Source of the DNA: an uncultured Lachnospiraceae bacterium
GTDB taxonomy: Bacteria > Bacillota > Clostridia > Lachnospirales > Lachnospiraceae
DNA length: 39,646 nt
Direction: 5' to 3'
NCBI GenBank assembly: GCA_902796595.1
Contig: CADBPM010000062.1
Coordinates: 1-39,646 of the forward strand
Made by a program: the position numbers and the translations under genes. Below the pieces are notes generated by a model. The model saw only the letters and a program-made list of their open reading frames with translations. It did not search any database and was not told the origin of the DNA. Shown here in pieces: positions 31,229 to 39,646 of the stretch; position 1 is the stretch's first letter, and each line of letters opens with the position of its first letter.

Positions 31229-33367
31229 ATGAATACATGGAAAGCAGAATTTACAGATTTTAAATTAAGCCCTTATACAGGTCTTACAAGAGAAAGCTGG
31301 CTTTCAGCTGCAAGATATATGCTCACAGGTATATTTCAACATATTGATTCAATAGAAGATCCGGTCGTAATGCCCCGTATGGAAACAGAAGTGACCTATC
31401 CTCACAGATACAGCACCGGCGAAATCCTTGAGACTGAAAAAAAGGCTGAAATCTTTGAAGGCCTCACTAGGTCCTTTTTTATCGGGTCTGTAATGATTAA
31501 AAACGAGCCAGACATCATGATAAACGGCATAAATCTTGCGGAATATTATAAAAAGCAGATCCTTAAGAGCTGCTGTAACAAGGATGCCCCTGCATACGTC
31601 GGAACATACGAAGAGCTTTATGCAAACACAAAGTCTACAGACCCTTGCAGGGCATTTCAACAGACGGTTGAAACCTGTGCTCTTGTAATAGGACTTGATA
31701 TGTGTAAGGAGCACATCTGGGATACCTACACAAAAGAGGAAAAAGACGCAATTGCCGCCTTTCTTGCAAGTTACGCAAAGAACGCCACAGTTCCCCAGAA
31801 CTGGAGGCTTTTTAACATGCTCGATATGGCTTTTCTTTACAAGGAAGGGTACGATATTGACGAATCGATAATGGGTGAGCATGCACAGGCTATAATAAGC
31901 TATTATGTCGGAAATGGGTGGTACCGCGACGGACAGTGCTTTGATTACTATTCGTGCTGGGCTTTCAATGTGTATGGTCCTATCTGGTGTAAGTGGTACG
32001 GCTATGAAAGAATGCCGTGGATAGCAAAGCAGTTTGAAGAAAACTCAAACGAGCTCATGAAAACATATCCCGATATGTTTGATAATGACGGATTCACAAA
32101 TATGTGGGGAAGAAGCTGCATTTACAGAAATGCGGCAACAAGCGCCTTTGACGGCAATATGCTTCTTAAAAACCCGGCTGTTGATCCGGGGCTTGCAAGG
32201 CGTACCTGCTCCGGCTCTCTCCTCCAGTTCCTTGAAAGAGACGATTTCCTTTGGAACGGGATACCTACGCTTGGTTTTTACGGGCAGTTCACTCCTTTGG
32301 TGCAGGGCTACTCCTGTGCAGAGTCAACCTTCTGGCTTGGGAAAGCCTTTCTCTGCCTTGGCCTTCCGGCTGACCACCCTTTCTGGACTGCAACTGAGAG
32401 CAGGAATTCCTTTGACACTCTTACAGGTTTAAATGTAAAGGAAACGGTTCTTGATGGTCCGGGACTTTGCACAACAAACCACAAGGCAAACGGAGAAACC
32501 ATTCTTAGAAGCGCCAAGCTCCTTAAAACTTATAATGACCTTCACGGAATGTGGAACTACAACAAGCTTGCCTACAGCACCAAATTCCCGTGGGAATCAA
32601 CGCCTGACCCTGTAGAGGGAGGGCTTGTCATAGAGTCACAGATGTATGTCATAAATGATGATGGAAACGGCGCCAGACTTTACCCTAATGCCATGTTTTG
32701 GAGCGGCAGCAGGGATGAAGTCCTCTACAGAAGAGCTTTCTTTGATTATAAGATTGAAAATGAGCGTACATGGGTTCAGGGTATGGATCTTGCCGATTTC
32801 CCTGTTCCTTACGGCATTTTCCGCGCAGATAAGCTCATGCTTTATAAACGCCCTGTAACCCTTACTTTAGGGTCATTCGGTTTTCCTGACAATGGCACTA
32901 CTATAGAGCGCCTTGAAAATTCGGAAGCTTTGGTAAAATGCACCGATCCGCTTTATAAGGCTGAAAGACCTTGCCATATCAAGGCAAAAGCAATTGTATT
33001 AAAGGGAACAGACCACATGGGTAACCCTAGAAGCCTTGCCATGACCATTTATTATGGATTTGATGAAATAGACCTTATCCACAGTGAGGGGACCAACCCT
33101 GATTCAGAAAATTCCATTGTTATATACGGAAGTGTAAATGCAGGTGACAGGCTTTACAATGCAAGAGCCCCTCATTTACTTGTCTCACAGACCATCACGA
33201 GAAATGATGATGAAGATTTTACTGAGGAAGACATTTTCCCTGTAAGGTCTATCACCTTCACAGACAGGTTTCTAAGCGGTTCCTTCGGACCTGTGACCAT
33301 ATCCTTAAAAAATGGAGCAAAACGCCATATTTCCTTTGAAGGGATCGAAGGAAACATTTCTTTGTAA
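31229..33367 (+). CDS. DUF2264 protein, GH154-like (putative beta-glucuronidase)
   Basis: A cytoplasmic protein of 712 residues of the DUF2264 family. The N-terminal part (about residues 1-370) is helical with aromatic-rich motifs, such as GLTRSFFIGSVM, PQNWRLFNMLDMAFLYKEGYDID, GNGWYRDGQCFDYYSCWAFNVYGPIWCKWYG and NMWGRSCIYRNAATSAF, as expected for an (alpha/alpha)6 barrel. The C-terminal part is beta-rich. From memory, DUF2264 corresponds to CAZy family GH154, whose founding member is a beta-glucuronidase acting on arabinogalactan; that link should be checked. It lies 23 nt after GH88 with AAAGGAG upstream, so the pair could remove both saturated and unsaturated glucuronic acid caps. Confidence 0.8.
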   Translation: MNTWKAEFTDFKLSPYTGLTRESWLSAARYMLTGIFQHIDSIEDPVVMPRMETEVTYPHRYSTGEILETEKKAEIFEGLTRSFFIGSVMIKNEPDIMINGINLAEYYKKQILKSCCNKDAPAYVGTYEELYANTKSTDPCRAFQQTVETCALVIGLDMCKEHIWDTYTKEEKDAIAAFLASYAKNATVPQNWRLFNMLDMAFLYKEGYDIDESIMGEHAQAIISYYVGNGWYRDGQCFDYYSCWAFNVYGPIWCKWYGYERMPWIAKQFEENSNELMKTYPDMFDNDGFTNMWGRSCIYRNAATSAFDGNMLLKNPAVDPGLARRTCSGSLLQFLERDDFLWNGIPTLGFYGQFTPLVQGYSCAESTFWLGKAFLCLGLPADHPFWTATESRNSFDTLTGLNVKETVLDGPGLCTTNHKANGETILRSAKLLKTYNDLHGMWNYNKLAYSTKFPWESTPDPVEGGLVIESQMYVINDDGNGARLYPNAMFWSGSRDEVLYRRAFFDYKIENERTWVQGMDLADFPVPYGIFRADKLMLYKRPVTLTLGSFGFPDNGTTIERLENSEALVKCTDPLYKAERPCHIKAKAIVLKGTDHMGNPRSLAMTIYYGFDEIDLIHSEGTNPDSENSIVIYGSVNAGDRLYNARAPHLLVSQTITRNDDEDFTEEDIFPVRSITFTDRFLSGSFGPVTISLKNGAKRHISFEGIEGNISL

Positions 33368-33414
33368 AAAATATCTGAAAGCCATGTTCAAACGCTCTCG
33401 CGTTGGTAGACAGA

Positions 33415-33485
33415 GTGCAGCATCAGTTCAAGCCTGATGCTGCACTAAAAAGAAGCATCCCGCTAAAAGGAATGCTTCTTTTTTT
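33415..33485. terminator. Double-hairpin bidirectional terminator
   Basis: A perfect 12-bp stem (33415-33426 with 33434-33445, GTGCAGCATCAG) is followed by a second 12-bp stem (33447-33458 with 33472-33483) ending in CTTCTTTTTTT. It serves the GH154 gene on plus and, through the run of A at 33447-33451, the GH30 gene on minus. Confidence 0.85.
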
Positions 33486-33518
33486 CTTATCTCCTTATTT
33501 TACCATATACGCTTATTT

Positions 33519-35129
33519 TCATCTTACACACCCTTCTATGATGAATGTCGTTATAGAATTGCCCTTAAGACTCGCATAAAGGCAATTTTCTTTTTCATCA
33601 AAGCCCTCAACACTGTCTTCAGTAACATCTGCCCACTTTTCACCGTCAAGAAGCGCTCCAGAGGTTCTTACAGCTTTCGCTTTTCTTCCGATTTCAGTAA
33701 AGCCCGACAGATCAAAAGCCACATTTCTATCTTCTTTTTTAGTGTTTCTTGCAACGATTACTGTCTGTCTCTTTACAGGATCATGATAAACAAGAGTTCC
33801 TTCATCTGACCCCATAAGAGTCATGCCCGGTCTAATATACCTTGTATACTGACCAAAACCATAATACTTCATTGTAAGAGCTATCTCTCCGTGGTCATGG
33901 TCACCAATGGTAAGTCCCCAAAGGCTTCCTCCCTTATTAAGGCCGAGAAGCTCTCTCATTTCAGAGACATTTCTCTGTTCAAAAGGAACAAAGCTCTTCT
34001 TATCCACATGAACATCAACTATGTCCCAAAGTATCCACGCTGAAGACCTGAAACCTTTAAGGTCCTTTTCTATGTAATTTCCAAGCCAGAGCGGAGCTCC
34101 CATTTCACCGGCATCCTCGCCATCCACACCGGCACCATCGACTTCACTCATCCAGAGATTTTTACCAACCTTTTCAGCAAGTCTTCTTACATCTTCTCTC
34201 TTGCTTCCCTCATAAGAGTGGACATCAATCCTGTCGAGAGCTTCCTTTGCCTCGTCGCTTAATTTTTCATAGCCCTCGCAGACAACATCAATGTTATTTT
34301 CATCTGCTCCGCAAAGTATAATATCTACATTTCTTTCTTTTAAAGCCTTCTTAAATTCAACCAAGATACGTGACTGCGACTCTCCAAGGTCAAAATGACA
34401 CCCCTCCTGCTTATCTGAAAAAGCATGCCAGTAGTCTGTAAACGGTTCATTCATAGGGTCTGCAGACTGGAATTTCACTACTCCAGCCTTACCCCAGTGC
34501 TCGATAACGTCTGCCATATATGTCGCAAATGCCTTATAGGAATCTTTACGGAGGTTATCCTCATTAGGGTCAACATTTCCCGAAGAGCATCCACTGACTG
34601 TCATAAAATATGGTGGCGAATTTGAAAAAGCTTCTGCGATAAATTCATCTCCCGCTGCCTTTGCCGCCGCAAGAAGCACATTCATCTGCCTTTTATCCGC
34701 ATCCCAGTCATAGTCCCAAGCATAGCCGCACTCAAAATCAGCTCTTGTAAAATTTTTGTCGTACCACTCCTTATCATGCTTATCAAGGCGGATCTTTGTG
34801 ACATTGCAGGCATATCCCGGAACCACCGAATCAGACCTTGTGATATGAGTCTTGTGAAGAAACTCATCATCAGGATCCTTTACCTTTGGCACTTCATCCG
34901 CAACATGATCACCGCCGCCGACATTATACCTTCCTATATTTAATCTAAGGCCCTCTTTTCCGTAGAACTTTTCTGTGGCATCCCTTGTCATCTTATCACT
35001 GTAACCAACACGGTTTGCCCACCAGCATAAGGATGTTCCCCAGCCTTCAAATTCACCCATGCCGTCACCGTTTTTATCATTGATGGCTGAAACATCCGCT
35101 GTATTTATATGTATTTTTGTTCTTTCCAT
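33519..35129 (-). CDS. GH30 endo-beta-1,6-galactanase-like enzyme (subfamily 5)
   Basis: A glycoside hydrolase of 536 residues. The N-terminal motif EGWGTSLCWWANRVG (about 28-42) is the mark of GH30 subfamily 5, whose members cut beta-1,6-galactan side chains of arabinogalactan. The acid/base is E228 in SADPMNEPFTDYW and the nucleophile E329 in LWMSEVDGAG. A C-terminal beta-sandwich follows (about 440-536), as usual in GH30. No signal peptide is present, so it should act on imported oligosaccharides. The ATG at 35129 is chosen because GTGAGGAG precedes it; a GTG at 35144 overlaps the regulator stop. It is the third gene of the GH35-LacI-GH30 operon. Confidence 0.88.
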   Translation of the reverse strand: MERTKIHINTADVSAINDKNGDGMGEFEGWGTSLCWWANRVGYSDKMTRDATEKFYGKEGLRLNIGRYNVGGGDHVADEVPKVKDPDDEFLHKTHITRSDSVVPGYACNVTKIRLDKHDKEWYDKNFTRADFECGYAWDYDWDADKRQMNVLLAAAKAAGDEFIAEAFSNSPPYFMTVSGCSSGNVDPNEDNLRKDSYKAFATYMADVIEHWGKAGVVKFQSADPMNEPFTDYWHAFSDKQEGCHFDLGESQSRILVEFKKALKERNVDIILCGADENNIDVVCEGYEKLSDEAKEALDRIDVHSYEGSKREDVRRLAEKVGKNLWMSEVDGAGVDGEDAGEMGAPLWLGNYIEKDLKGFRSSAWILWDIVDVHVDKKSFVPFEQRNVSEMRELLGLNKGGSLWGLTIGDHDHGEIALTMKYYGFGQYTRYIRPGMTLMGSDEGTLVYHDPVKRQTVIVARNTKKEDRNVAFDLSGFTEIGRKAKAVRTSGALLDGEKWADVTEDSVEGFDEKENCLYASLKGNSITTFIIEGCVR

Positions 35130-35140
35130 ATCGCCACTCC

Positions 35141-36199
35141 TCACAGGATCCTCTCAAAGTTGCTTGACCTTCTTACCACAAGCCCCGCAGGCTCCACAAG
35201 CCTTTCATGCGAAACTTCTTTTCCTTTTCCTGCATCTATTGCTGTCTTTACCATTATTTTTCCAATAGTTTCATAATCATAGGCAACACTCGAAAGCGAA
35301 GGCTCTATGATCTCACAAAGCTCCACGTTATCATAGGATACAACGGATATATCCTCCGGAATCCTCAGTCCTTCTGCATTTATCCTTTTTATAGCTCCTG
35401 CTGCCGTAGTATCATTTATGCATATTATCGCTTCAGGGACAGGGACTCCTGCAAGACGAAATCTTTTAAACATTTCATCCATTGTCTTTTCGCCTTCATT
35501 AAAGCCGTAACCGCCCCAGTTTTCCGTATAAAGATTTCCTCTTTCAAAGTCATACTTTTCAGTAAGTTCAAGAAATCTCTGATATTTGATATAGGTTGAA
35601 AGAACATCAGGTCTGCCGCCCACAAGAGCGATCCTCCTGTTTCCCTTTTCATAAAGGTGGGCTGCTATCATTTCAAGTGCTCTTGCATGGTCTATGCTCA
35701 CCCTGTAACAGTCTGTGCCATCCATTTTTCCACTGACGACAAAAGGAATATTGCCCGCCACTTCGTTTACTGCTCTTGCATATTCCGCAGAAGATTTTCT
35801 CGCATCGACAGCTCCTCCAAGCTGGATTATGGCATCCGCCCTCCACTCAGCAAGCTTTTCCATCTGGGTCTTCTCTATGTCCATCGACGCAAATGAATTG
35901 AAGAGCATTACAGAATACCCTTCTCTGCTCGCTGCATTTTCACAGGCAACATACATATCAGCGTAAAATGAATTTCTGATATCTGCGACGATTATACCGA
36001 TTATCCTGTTTTTTGTATCAGAAAGGCCTCTGGCAACCGCACTCGGTTTGAAGTTGTATTTATCAATGAGTGCCATTATCCTTCTCTTTTTTTCATTCTT
36101 GACATTGGCACTGCCTGTCAGAACTCTTGATACAGTAGCAGGTGATACCTCCGCCTCCTTTGCTATATCGTATATTGTAATAGTTTTTTCAGTCTGCAT
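35141..36199 (-). CDS. LacI-family transcriptional regulator (beta-galactan operon)
   Basis: A repressor of 352 residues. The helix-turn-helix is IYDIAKEAEVSPATVSRVLTG, followed by the hinge FKPSAVARGLS. The sensor domain runs from IIGIIVADIRNSFYADMY to VSYDNVELCEIIEPSLSS. AAAGG lies 7 nt before the ATG. It sits between the GH35 and GH30 genes on the same strand, 31 nt after GH35, so it is cotranscribed with its probable targets. The palindrome TGAAAC-CC-GTTTCA at the operon start site (38209-38222) is a strong operator candidate. The inducer is probably a galacto-oligosaccharide. Confidence 0.93.
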   Translation of the reverse strand: MQTEKTITIYDIAKEAEVSPATVSRVLTGSANVKNEKKRRIMALIDKYNFKPSAVARGLSDTKNRIIGIIVADIRNSFYADMYVACENAASREGYSVMLFNSFASMDIEKTQMEKLAEWRADAIIQLGGAVDARKSSAEYARAVNEVAGNIPFVVSGKMDGTDCYRVSIDHARALEMIAAHLYEKGNRRIALVGGRPDVLSTYIKYQRFLELTEKYDFERGNLYTENWGGYGFNEGEKTMDEMFKRFRLAGVPVPEAIICINDTTAAGAIKRINAEGLRIPEDISVVSYDNVELCEIIEPSLSSVAYDYETIGKIMVKTAIDAGKGKEVSHERLVEPAGLVVRRSSNFERIL

Positions 36200-36230
36200 A
36201 ATAATACCTTTACGGGAGTTTCCCCCTGCA

Positions 36231-38000
36231 TCAACCGACTACACCAATCTTTCCTATATCCGGAGTATCGGTAAAGCTCAATTCCTTTTCCGACTTACCT
36301 TCTGTTTCAAATACGATCACATCATTTGAACCCTTCTTTAAAAGCGGTGCAGGGATATAAAGTGTCATCTGAGGTCCTATATCCCAGAACCTTCCGAGAT
36401 TGAACCCGTTTATAAAGACGCATCCCTTGCCCCAGCCATGCATATCCACAAAAGTATCACATGGTTCATCAACATTCAGGTTGAAATGATGGAAACCCGG
36501 CCCCTTGACCTTTCCTTCATCGTATCCGACAAACTTAAGTTTGTCTGTATTTTCAAGTGGAAGACTTATTATATCATAGTCAAAATGGATCCTTGTATTT
36601 AAAATGACATGCCCGTCAATTCCCTTTCTCTGCTTGTTCATAAATGGGCCAAAATTAACCCTTCCCATATTTTCAACAAGTATATCAAGGTCCTTTCCAA
36701 GCGCCGGTACAATCTTTTCAAGCTTGTGAGCGCTAAGAAGTTCTGTATCGTAGAGAGTTATCACATTCTCATGGTCGACAAAGACATTTGCCCTGTCGGC
36801 ACAGTCCATAAGTCTTATCTCTTTAAGTTCCTCTATCTCATTAAGCTTAGAATGATAAAGGATATATCCATAGCCTTGGTCAACCTTTTCCATGGATACA
36901 GGATACTTGCTGTGGGTAACTTTTCCTATCTCAGGAAGTGCCTCCCACAGTGAAATAAAGCCGTCCTGCTTCATACTGCCGTAGGCTTTTCTCTTTATGT
37001 TGTGAGGGTTTGTGACTTCAGGAAGACCGAATCTCTTTTTGATCTCTTCCTTAAAAAGCTCATACTTTTTAGTTATCCGACCATCCTCTGAAAGAATAGC
37101 GTCATAGTCATAACTTGTAACATCAGGGCTTAATTTGTCGTAATAGTTGGCACCGCTCATGAAACCAAAATTGGTGCCGCCTATGAACATATATATATTT
37201 ACATTGCCATGCTCTATCATATAGCCGAAATCTTTTGCGTTTTCTTCAGCCTTTGTTGTATGATGAACCTCATCTCCCCAGCCGTCAAACCAGCCAGGCC
37301 AGAATTCCATACATGTAAGAGGTCCGTCAACATACTTCTTCATGAAGGCAAAGCGTTCCTCACCTTTTGAGCCGAAATTGCCTGTCTCAAGAACGCCATC
37401 TACCATGCCTGCCTTAAAGGACTCGTCATAAGGTCCGTCTGAGGTAAAGAGAGGCACTGTAATGCCGTAGCCTCTTATAGTATCGTGAAGCCATTTCATA
37501 TATTCATGGTCATCGCCATAATAACCATACTCATTTTCTATCTGCATCATTATGACAGGGCCGCCCTCATTTATCATGAGAGGCTTTAAATAAGGCATAA
37601 GAGTATCGTAATATTCTCTTACTTCCTTAAGCCAAGGCTCATACATACAGCGGAAACGCATGCCGTCTTCCTTTAAAAGCCACGCAGGAAAGCCGCCGAA
37701 TTCCCACTCTCCGCATATATAGGGTGATGGGCGAAGGATTACATGAAGTCCTACTTCTTCGGCAGTCTTTACAAAAGCCTTTATATCCCTCATGCCTGAA
37801 AAGTCAAATACACCTTTTTCCTTCTCATGCACATTCCATGGAATGATAGTCTCCACTGTATTAGCACCCATTGCACGAAGCTTTAAAAGACGGTCGTGCC
37901 AATACTCCGGCACAACTCTGAAATAGTGGATCGCGCCAGATATAAGCTTGAATTCTTCTCCGTTAAGATAATACTTATCTTTTATTTCAAAAGTCCCCAT
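36231..38000 (-). CDS. Beta-galactosidase, GH35
   Basis: A cytoplasmic enzyme of 589 residues that removes terminal beta-galactose, often from beta-1,3- or beta-1,4-linked galactans. The barrel contains GAIHYFRVVPEYW, GANTVETIIPWNVHE, ILRPSPYICGEWEFGGFPAWL, acid/base E157 in QIENEYG, and nucleophile E232 in TCMEFWPGWFDGWG. A C-terminal jelly-roll region (MHGWGKGCVFINGFNLGRFW) completes the family layout. Length fits bacterial GH35. GGAGG precedes the ATG. It is the first gene of the operon with LacI and GH30. No signal peptide. Confidence 0.96.
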   Translation of the reverse strand: MGTFEIKDKYYLNGEEFKLISGAIHYFRVVPEYWHDRLLKLRAMGANTVETIIPWNVHEKEKGVFDFSGMRDIKAFVKTAEEVGLHVILRPSPYICGEWEFGGFPAWLLKEDGMRFRCMYEPWLKEVREYYDTLMPYLKPLMINEGGPVIMMQIENEYGYYGDDHEYMKWLHDTIRGYGITVPLFTSDGPYDESFKAGMVDGVLETGNFGSKGEERFAFMKKYVDGPLTCMEFWPGWFDGWGDEVHHTTKAEENAKDFGYMIEHGNVNIYMFIGGTNFGFMSGANYYDKLSPDVTSYDYDAILSEDGRITKKYELFKEEIKKRFGLPEVTNPHNIKRKAYGSMKQDGFISLWEALPEIGKVTHSKYPVSMEKVDQGYGYILYHSKLNEIEELKEIRLMDCADRANVFVDHENVITLYDTELLSAHKLEKIVPALGKDLDILVENMGRVNFGPFMNKQRKGIDGHVILNTRIHFDYDIISLPLENTDKLKFVGYDEGKVKGPGFHHFNLNVDEPCDTFVDMHGWGKGCVFINGFNLGRFWDIGPQMTLYIPAPLLKKGSNDVIVFETEGKSEKELSFTDTPDIGKIGVVG

Positions 38001-38208
38001 AAGTCCTCCATATCTATTATTTACTCTTCGCAGTGCACTCCAATAGTGAGACCGGTTTCTTACTTGGCGGGATTTCTCTTCATTCAGGTTGAAATAGGAG
38101 ACATATTTTTTAATATTTTTAAGTATTTAAGCCATGCATTAAGCATTTTATTAGCGATAATTTATTTTACTTTAACGTTTTTAGTCACTTTCAACATAAA
38201 TGTAATTT

Positions 38209-38222
38209 TGAAACCCGTTTCA
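38209..38222. promoter_or_regulatory. LacI-type operator at the GH35 transcription start
   Basis: TGAAACCCGTTTCA has perfect 6-bp arms around CC. It covers the predicted +1 of the promoter at 38230-38258, a position where a bound repressor blocks initiation. The LacI protein encoded in the operon is the likely ligand. Confidence 0.6.
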
Positions 38223-38229
38223 TACTGTT

Positions 38230-38258
38230 ATATTAACCAATACAGGCGAATCTGTCAA
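38230..38258 (-). promoter_or_regulatory. Promoter of the GH35-LacI-GH30 operon
   Basis: On the minus strand TTGACA (38253-38258) and TAATAT (38230-38235) are separated by 17 bp. The leader to the GH35 start codon would be about 220 nt, AT-rich, with no clear terminator or ORF. Confidence 0.75.
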
Positions 38259-38263
38259 CTAAA

Positions 38264-38306
38264 ACTTTATTGTATTATCTAATGACGTTCGATAATACAA
38301 TAAAGT
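38264..38306. repeat. Perfect 16-bp inverted repeat between divergent promoters
   Basis: ACTTTATTGTATTATC (38264-38279) is the exact reverse complement of 38291-38306, with an 11-nt loop. It starts 5 bp beyond the GH35 -35 box and ends 22 bp before the -35 box of the ABC-F gene. It could be a regulatory site or an old terminator-like structure. Confidence 0.65.
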
Positions 38307-38328
38307 GATAAATACAGTGTCTTAAGGC

Positions 38329-38357
38329 TTGATAGGGCAGATTTTTACCAGTATAAT
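38329..38357 (+). promoter_or_regulatory. Promoter of the ABC-F gene
   Basis: TTGATA (38329-38334) and TATAAT (38352-38357) are separated by 17 bp. Transcription would start about 30 nt before the ABC-F start codon. Confidence 0.75.
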
Positions 38358-38393
38358 TAAGAAAACAATAAAACAAGAGCAAAGGATCTGTTT

Positions 38394-39646
38394 ATGAGTA
38401 TTTTAAATGTAGAACACTTATCACATGGTTTTGGCGATCGTGCTATCTTTGAGGATGTTTCATTCAGACTTTTAAAAGGTGAACATATAGGTCTTATCGG
38501 TGCCAACGGCGAAGGCAAATCAACCTTCATGAATATAATTACCGGTTCTCTTGCACCCGATGAAGGAAAAATAGAATGGGCAAAGAACGTAAGAGCAGGC
38601 TATCTTGATCAGCATGCCGTTCTTAAGGAAGGCATGACAATAAGAAGTGTGCTTAAAAGCGCCTTCGACTCCCTGTTTCAGACCGAAGCTCATATAAATG
38701 AACTTTATGAAATGATGGCAGATGCCGATGCGGACAAGATAAATGAATATATGGAAGAAGCCGGCACTCTTCAGGACTACCTTACCAATCACGATTTTTA
38801 CATGATAGATGCCAAGGTCGAAGAGGTTGCAAGAGCTCTGGGGCTTACTGACCTCGGACTTGATCACGATGTCACAGAACTTTCAGGTGGACAGCGTACC
38901 AAGGTTCTTTTAGCAAAGCTTCTTCTTGAAAAGCCCGACATTCTGCTCCTCGATGAGCCGACAAACTATCTCGATGCGGAGCATATCGCGTGGTTGCAAC
39001 GATACCTGTTTGACTATGAAAATGCCTTTATACTTATTTCACACGATATTCCTTTCCTCAACAGTGTAGTAAATATAATCTACCATGTTGAAGGCTACAA
39101 GCTTGAAAGATATGTGGGCGATTACGAGCATTTCGAAGAGGTTTATGCTATAAAGAAGGCTCAGCTTGAAGCCGCCTACAATAAACAGCAGGCAGAGATC
39201 GCAGAATTAAAGGACTTCGTTGCCAGAAACAAGGCTCGCGTTTCAACAAGAAATATGGCTATGTCAAGACAGAAAAAATTAGATAAGATGAACCTTATCG
39301 AAAAAACTGTCGAAAAACCGAAGCCTGAGTTCAACTTTATGACAGCAAGAACTCCGGGAAAATATATTTTCCACACTAAAGATCTTGTGATAGGGTACGA
39401 CTCTCCTCTTTCAAGTCCTCTTAATCTTGAAATGGAAAGAGGCAGCAAGATAGTGCTTACCGGCGCGAACGGTATCGGTAAATCTACTCTCCTAAAGAGC
39501 ATACTTGGACTTATCCCTGCGCTTTCAGGAAGTGTACAGCTTGGCGACTATCTTGAAATAGGGTATTTTGAGCAGGAAACGCCAAAGGACATTGATACCA
39601 CCTGCCTTGAAGAAATATGGAATGAATTTCCAGGCTTCAGTCAGTA
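38394..39646 (+). CDS. ABC-F family ATPase (ribosome-associated type), partial
   Basis: The first 417 codons of a soluble twin-ATPase protein; the gene is open at the right edge. ABC-F proteins act on ribosomes in translation quality control or antibiotic protection and have no membrane domain. The first nucleotide-binding domain has Walker A GANGEGKST (about residues 35-43), signature LSGGQRTK and Walker B DILLLDEPTNYLD. The helical inter-domain linker spans about residues 245-310 (YAIKKAQLEAAYNKQQAEIAELKDFVARN). The second Walker A is GANGIGKST. AAAGGATC precedes the ATG. The subfamily (housekeeping or resistance) cannot be told from this part. Confidence 0.92.
   Translation, partial: MSILNVEHLSHGFGDRAIFEDVSFRLLKGEHIGLIGANGEGKSTFMNIITGSLAPDEGKIEWAKNVRAGYLDQHAVLKEGMTIRSVLKSAFDSLFQTEAHINELYEMMADADADKINEYMEEAGTLQDYLTNHDFYMIDAKVEEVARALGLTDLGLDHDVTELSGGQRTKVLLAKLLLEKPDILLLDEPTNYLDAEHIAWLQRYLFDYENAFILISHDIPFLNSVVNIIYHVEGYKLERYVGDYEHFEEVYAIKKAQLEAAYNKQQAEIAELKDFVARNKARVSTRNMAMSRQKKLDKMNLIEKTVEKPKPEFNFMTARTPGKYIFHTKDLVIGYDSPLSSPLNLEMERGSKIVLTGANGIGKSTLLKSILGLIPALSGSVQLGDYLEIGYFEQETPKDIDTTCLEEIWNEFPGFSQ

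Overview
The window looks like a chromosomal segment of a saccharolytic Clostridia bacterium, most likely a Lachnospiraceae member of the Butyrivibrio/Pseudobutyrivibrio type. This is inferred from gene content only. The evidence is low-to-moderate GC, strong Shine-Dalgarno sites, consensus sigma-A-type promoters, CUT1 sugar transporters, LacI and GntR-LacI regulators, and many glycoside hydrolases (GHs) without signal peptides. There is no rRNA, tRNA, CRISPR array or insertion sequence. About 33 genes are present. One is an internally deleted pseudogene and one is cut by the right edge.

Layout. 1-787: an orphan short tyrosine recombinase behind a leader with an intrinsic terminator. 969-2860: a chemoreceptor. 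2894-6409 (minus): a probable four-gene operon, undecaprenol/diacylglycerol kinase, phasin-like protein, UbiB/ABC1 kinase and a degenerate M20/RocB-like protein. 6525-13134 (minus): an alpha-galactoside unit with the order binding protein, two permeases, LacI regulator, GH36 alpha-galactosidase. 13273-15366: a GH42 beta-galactosidase with a terminator in its leader. 15533-17511: TetR, CmpB-type membrane protein and HD-domain protein. 17566-20272: L-arabinose isomerase followed by AraR, with two palindromic operators around the promoter. 20285-23417: free-methionine sulfoxide reductase, Fe-S aldo/keto reductase and a GH13 enzyme. 23491-24764: remnant of a GH78 rhamnosidase. 24836-26298: an SPFH/band-7 membrane protein behind a long leader rich in hairpins. 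26383-29950: a GH13_4 amylosucrase-type enzyme and a GPH sugar symporter. 30075-33367 (plus): GH88 and DUF2264/GH154. 33519-38258 (minus): GH35, LacI and GH30_5-like galactanase. 38329-end (plus): an ABC-F ATPase.

How the genes fit together (inference). GH36 would split imported raffinose-type sugars into galactose and sucrose, and the GH13_4 enzyme would use sucrose. GH30_5, GH35, GH42, GH154, GH88 and arabinose isomerase match the linkages of type II arabinogalactan side chains and related pectic oligosaccharides: beta-1,6- and beta-1,3-galactose, glucuronic acid and arabinose. None of these enzymes has a visible signal peptide, so the cell appears to import oligosaccharides and finish them inside. 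Control looks local. A LacI-type palindrome overlaps the -35 box of the binding-protein promoter, another lies at the start site of the GH35 operon, and AraR-like sites flank the araA promoter.

The least explained parts are the hairpin cluster at 26019-26213, the lipid-linked operon at 2894-6409 and the terminator-containing leaders of the recombinase and the GH42 gene.
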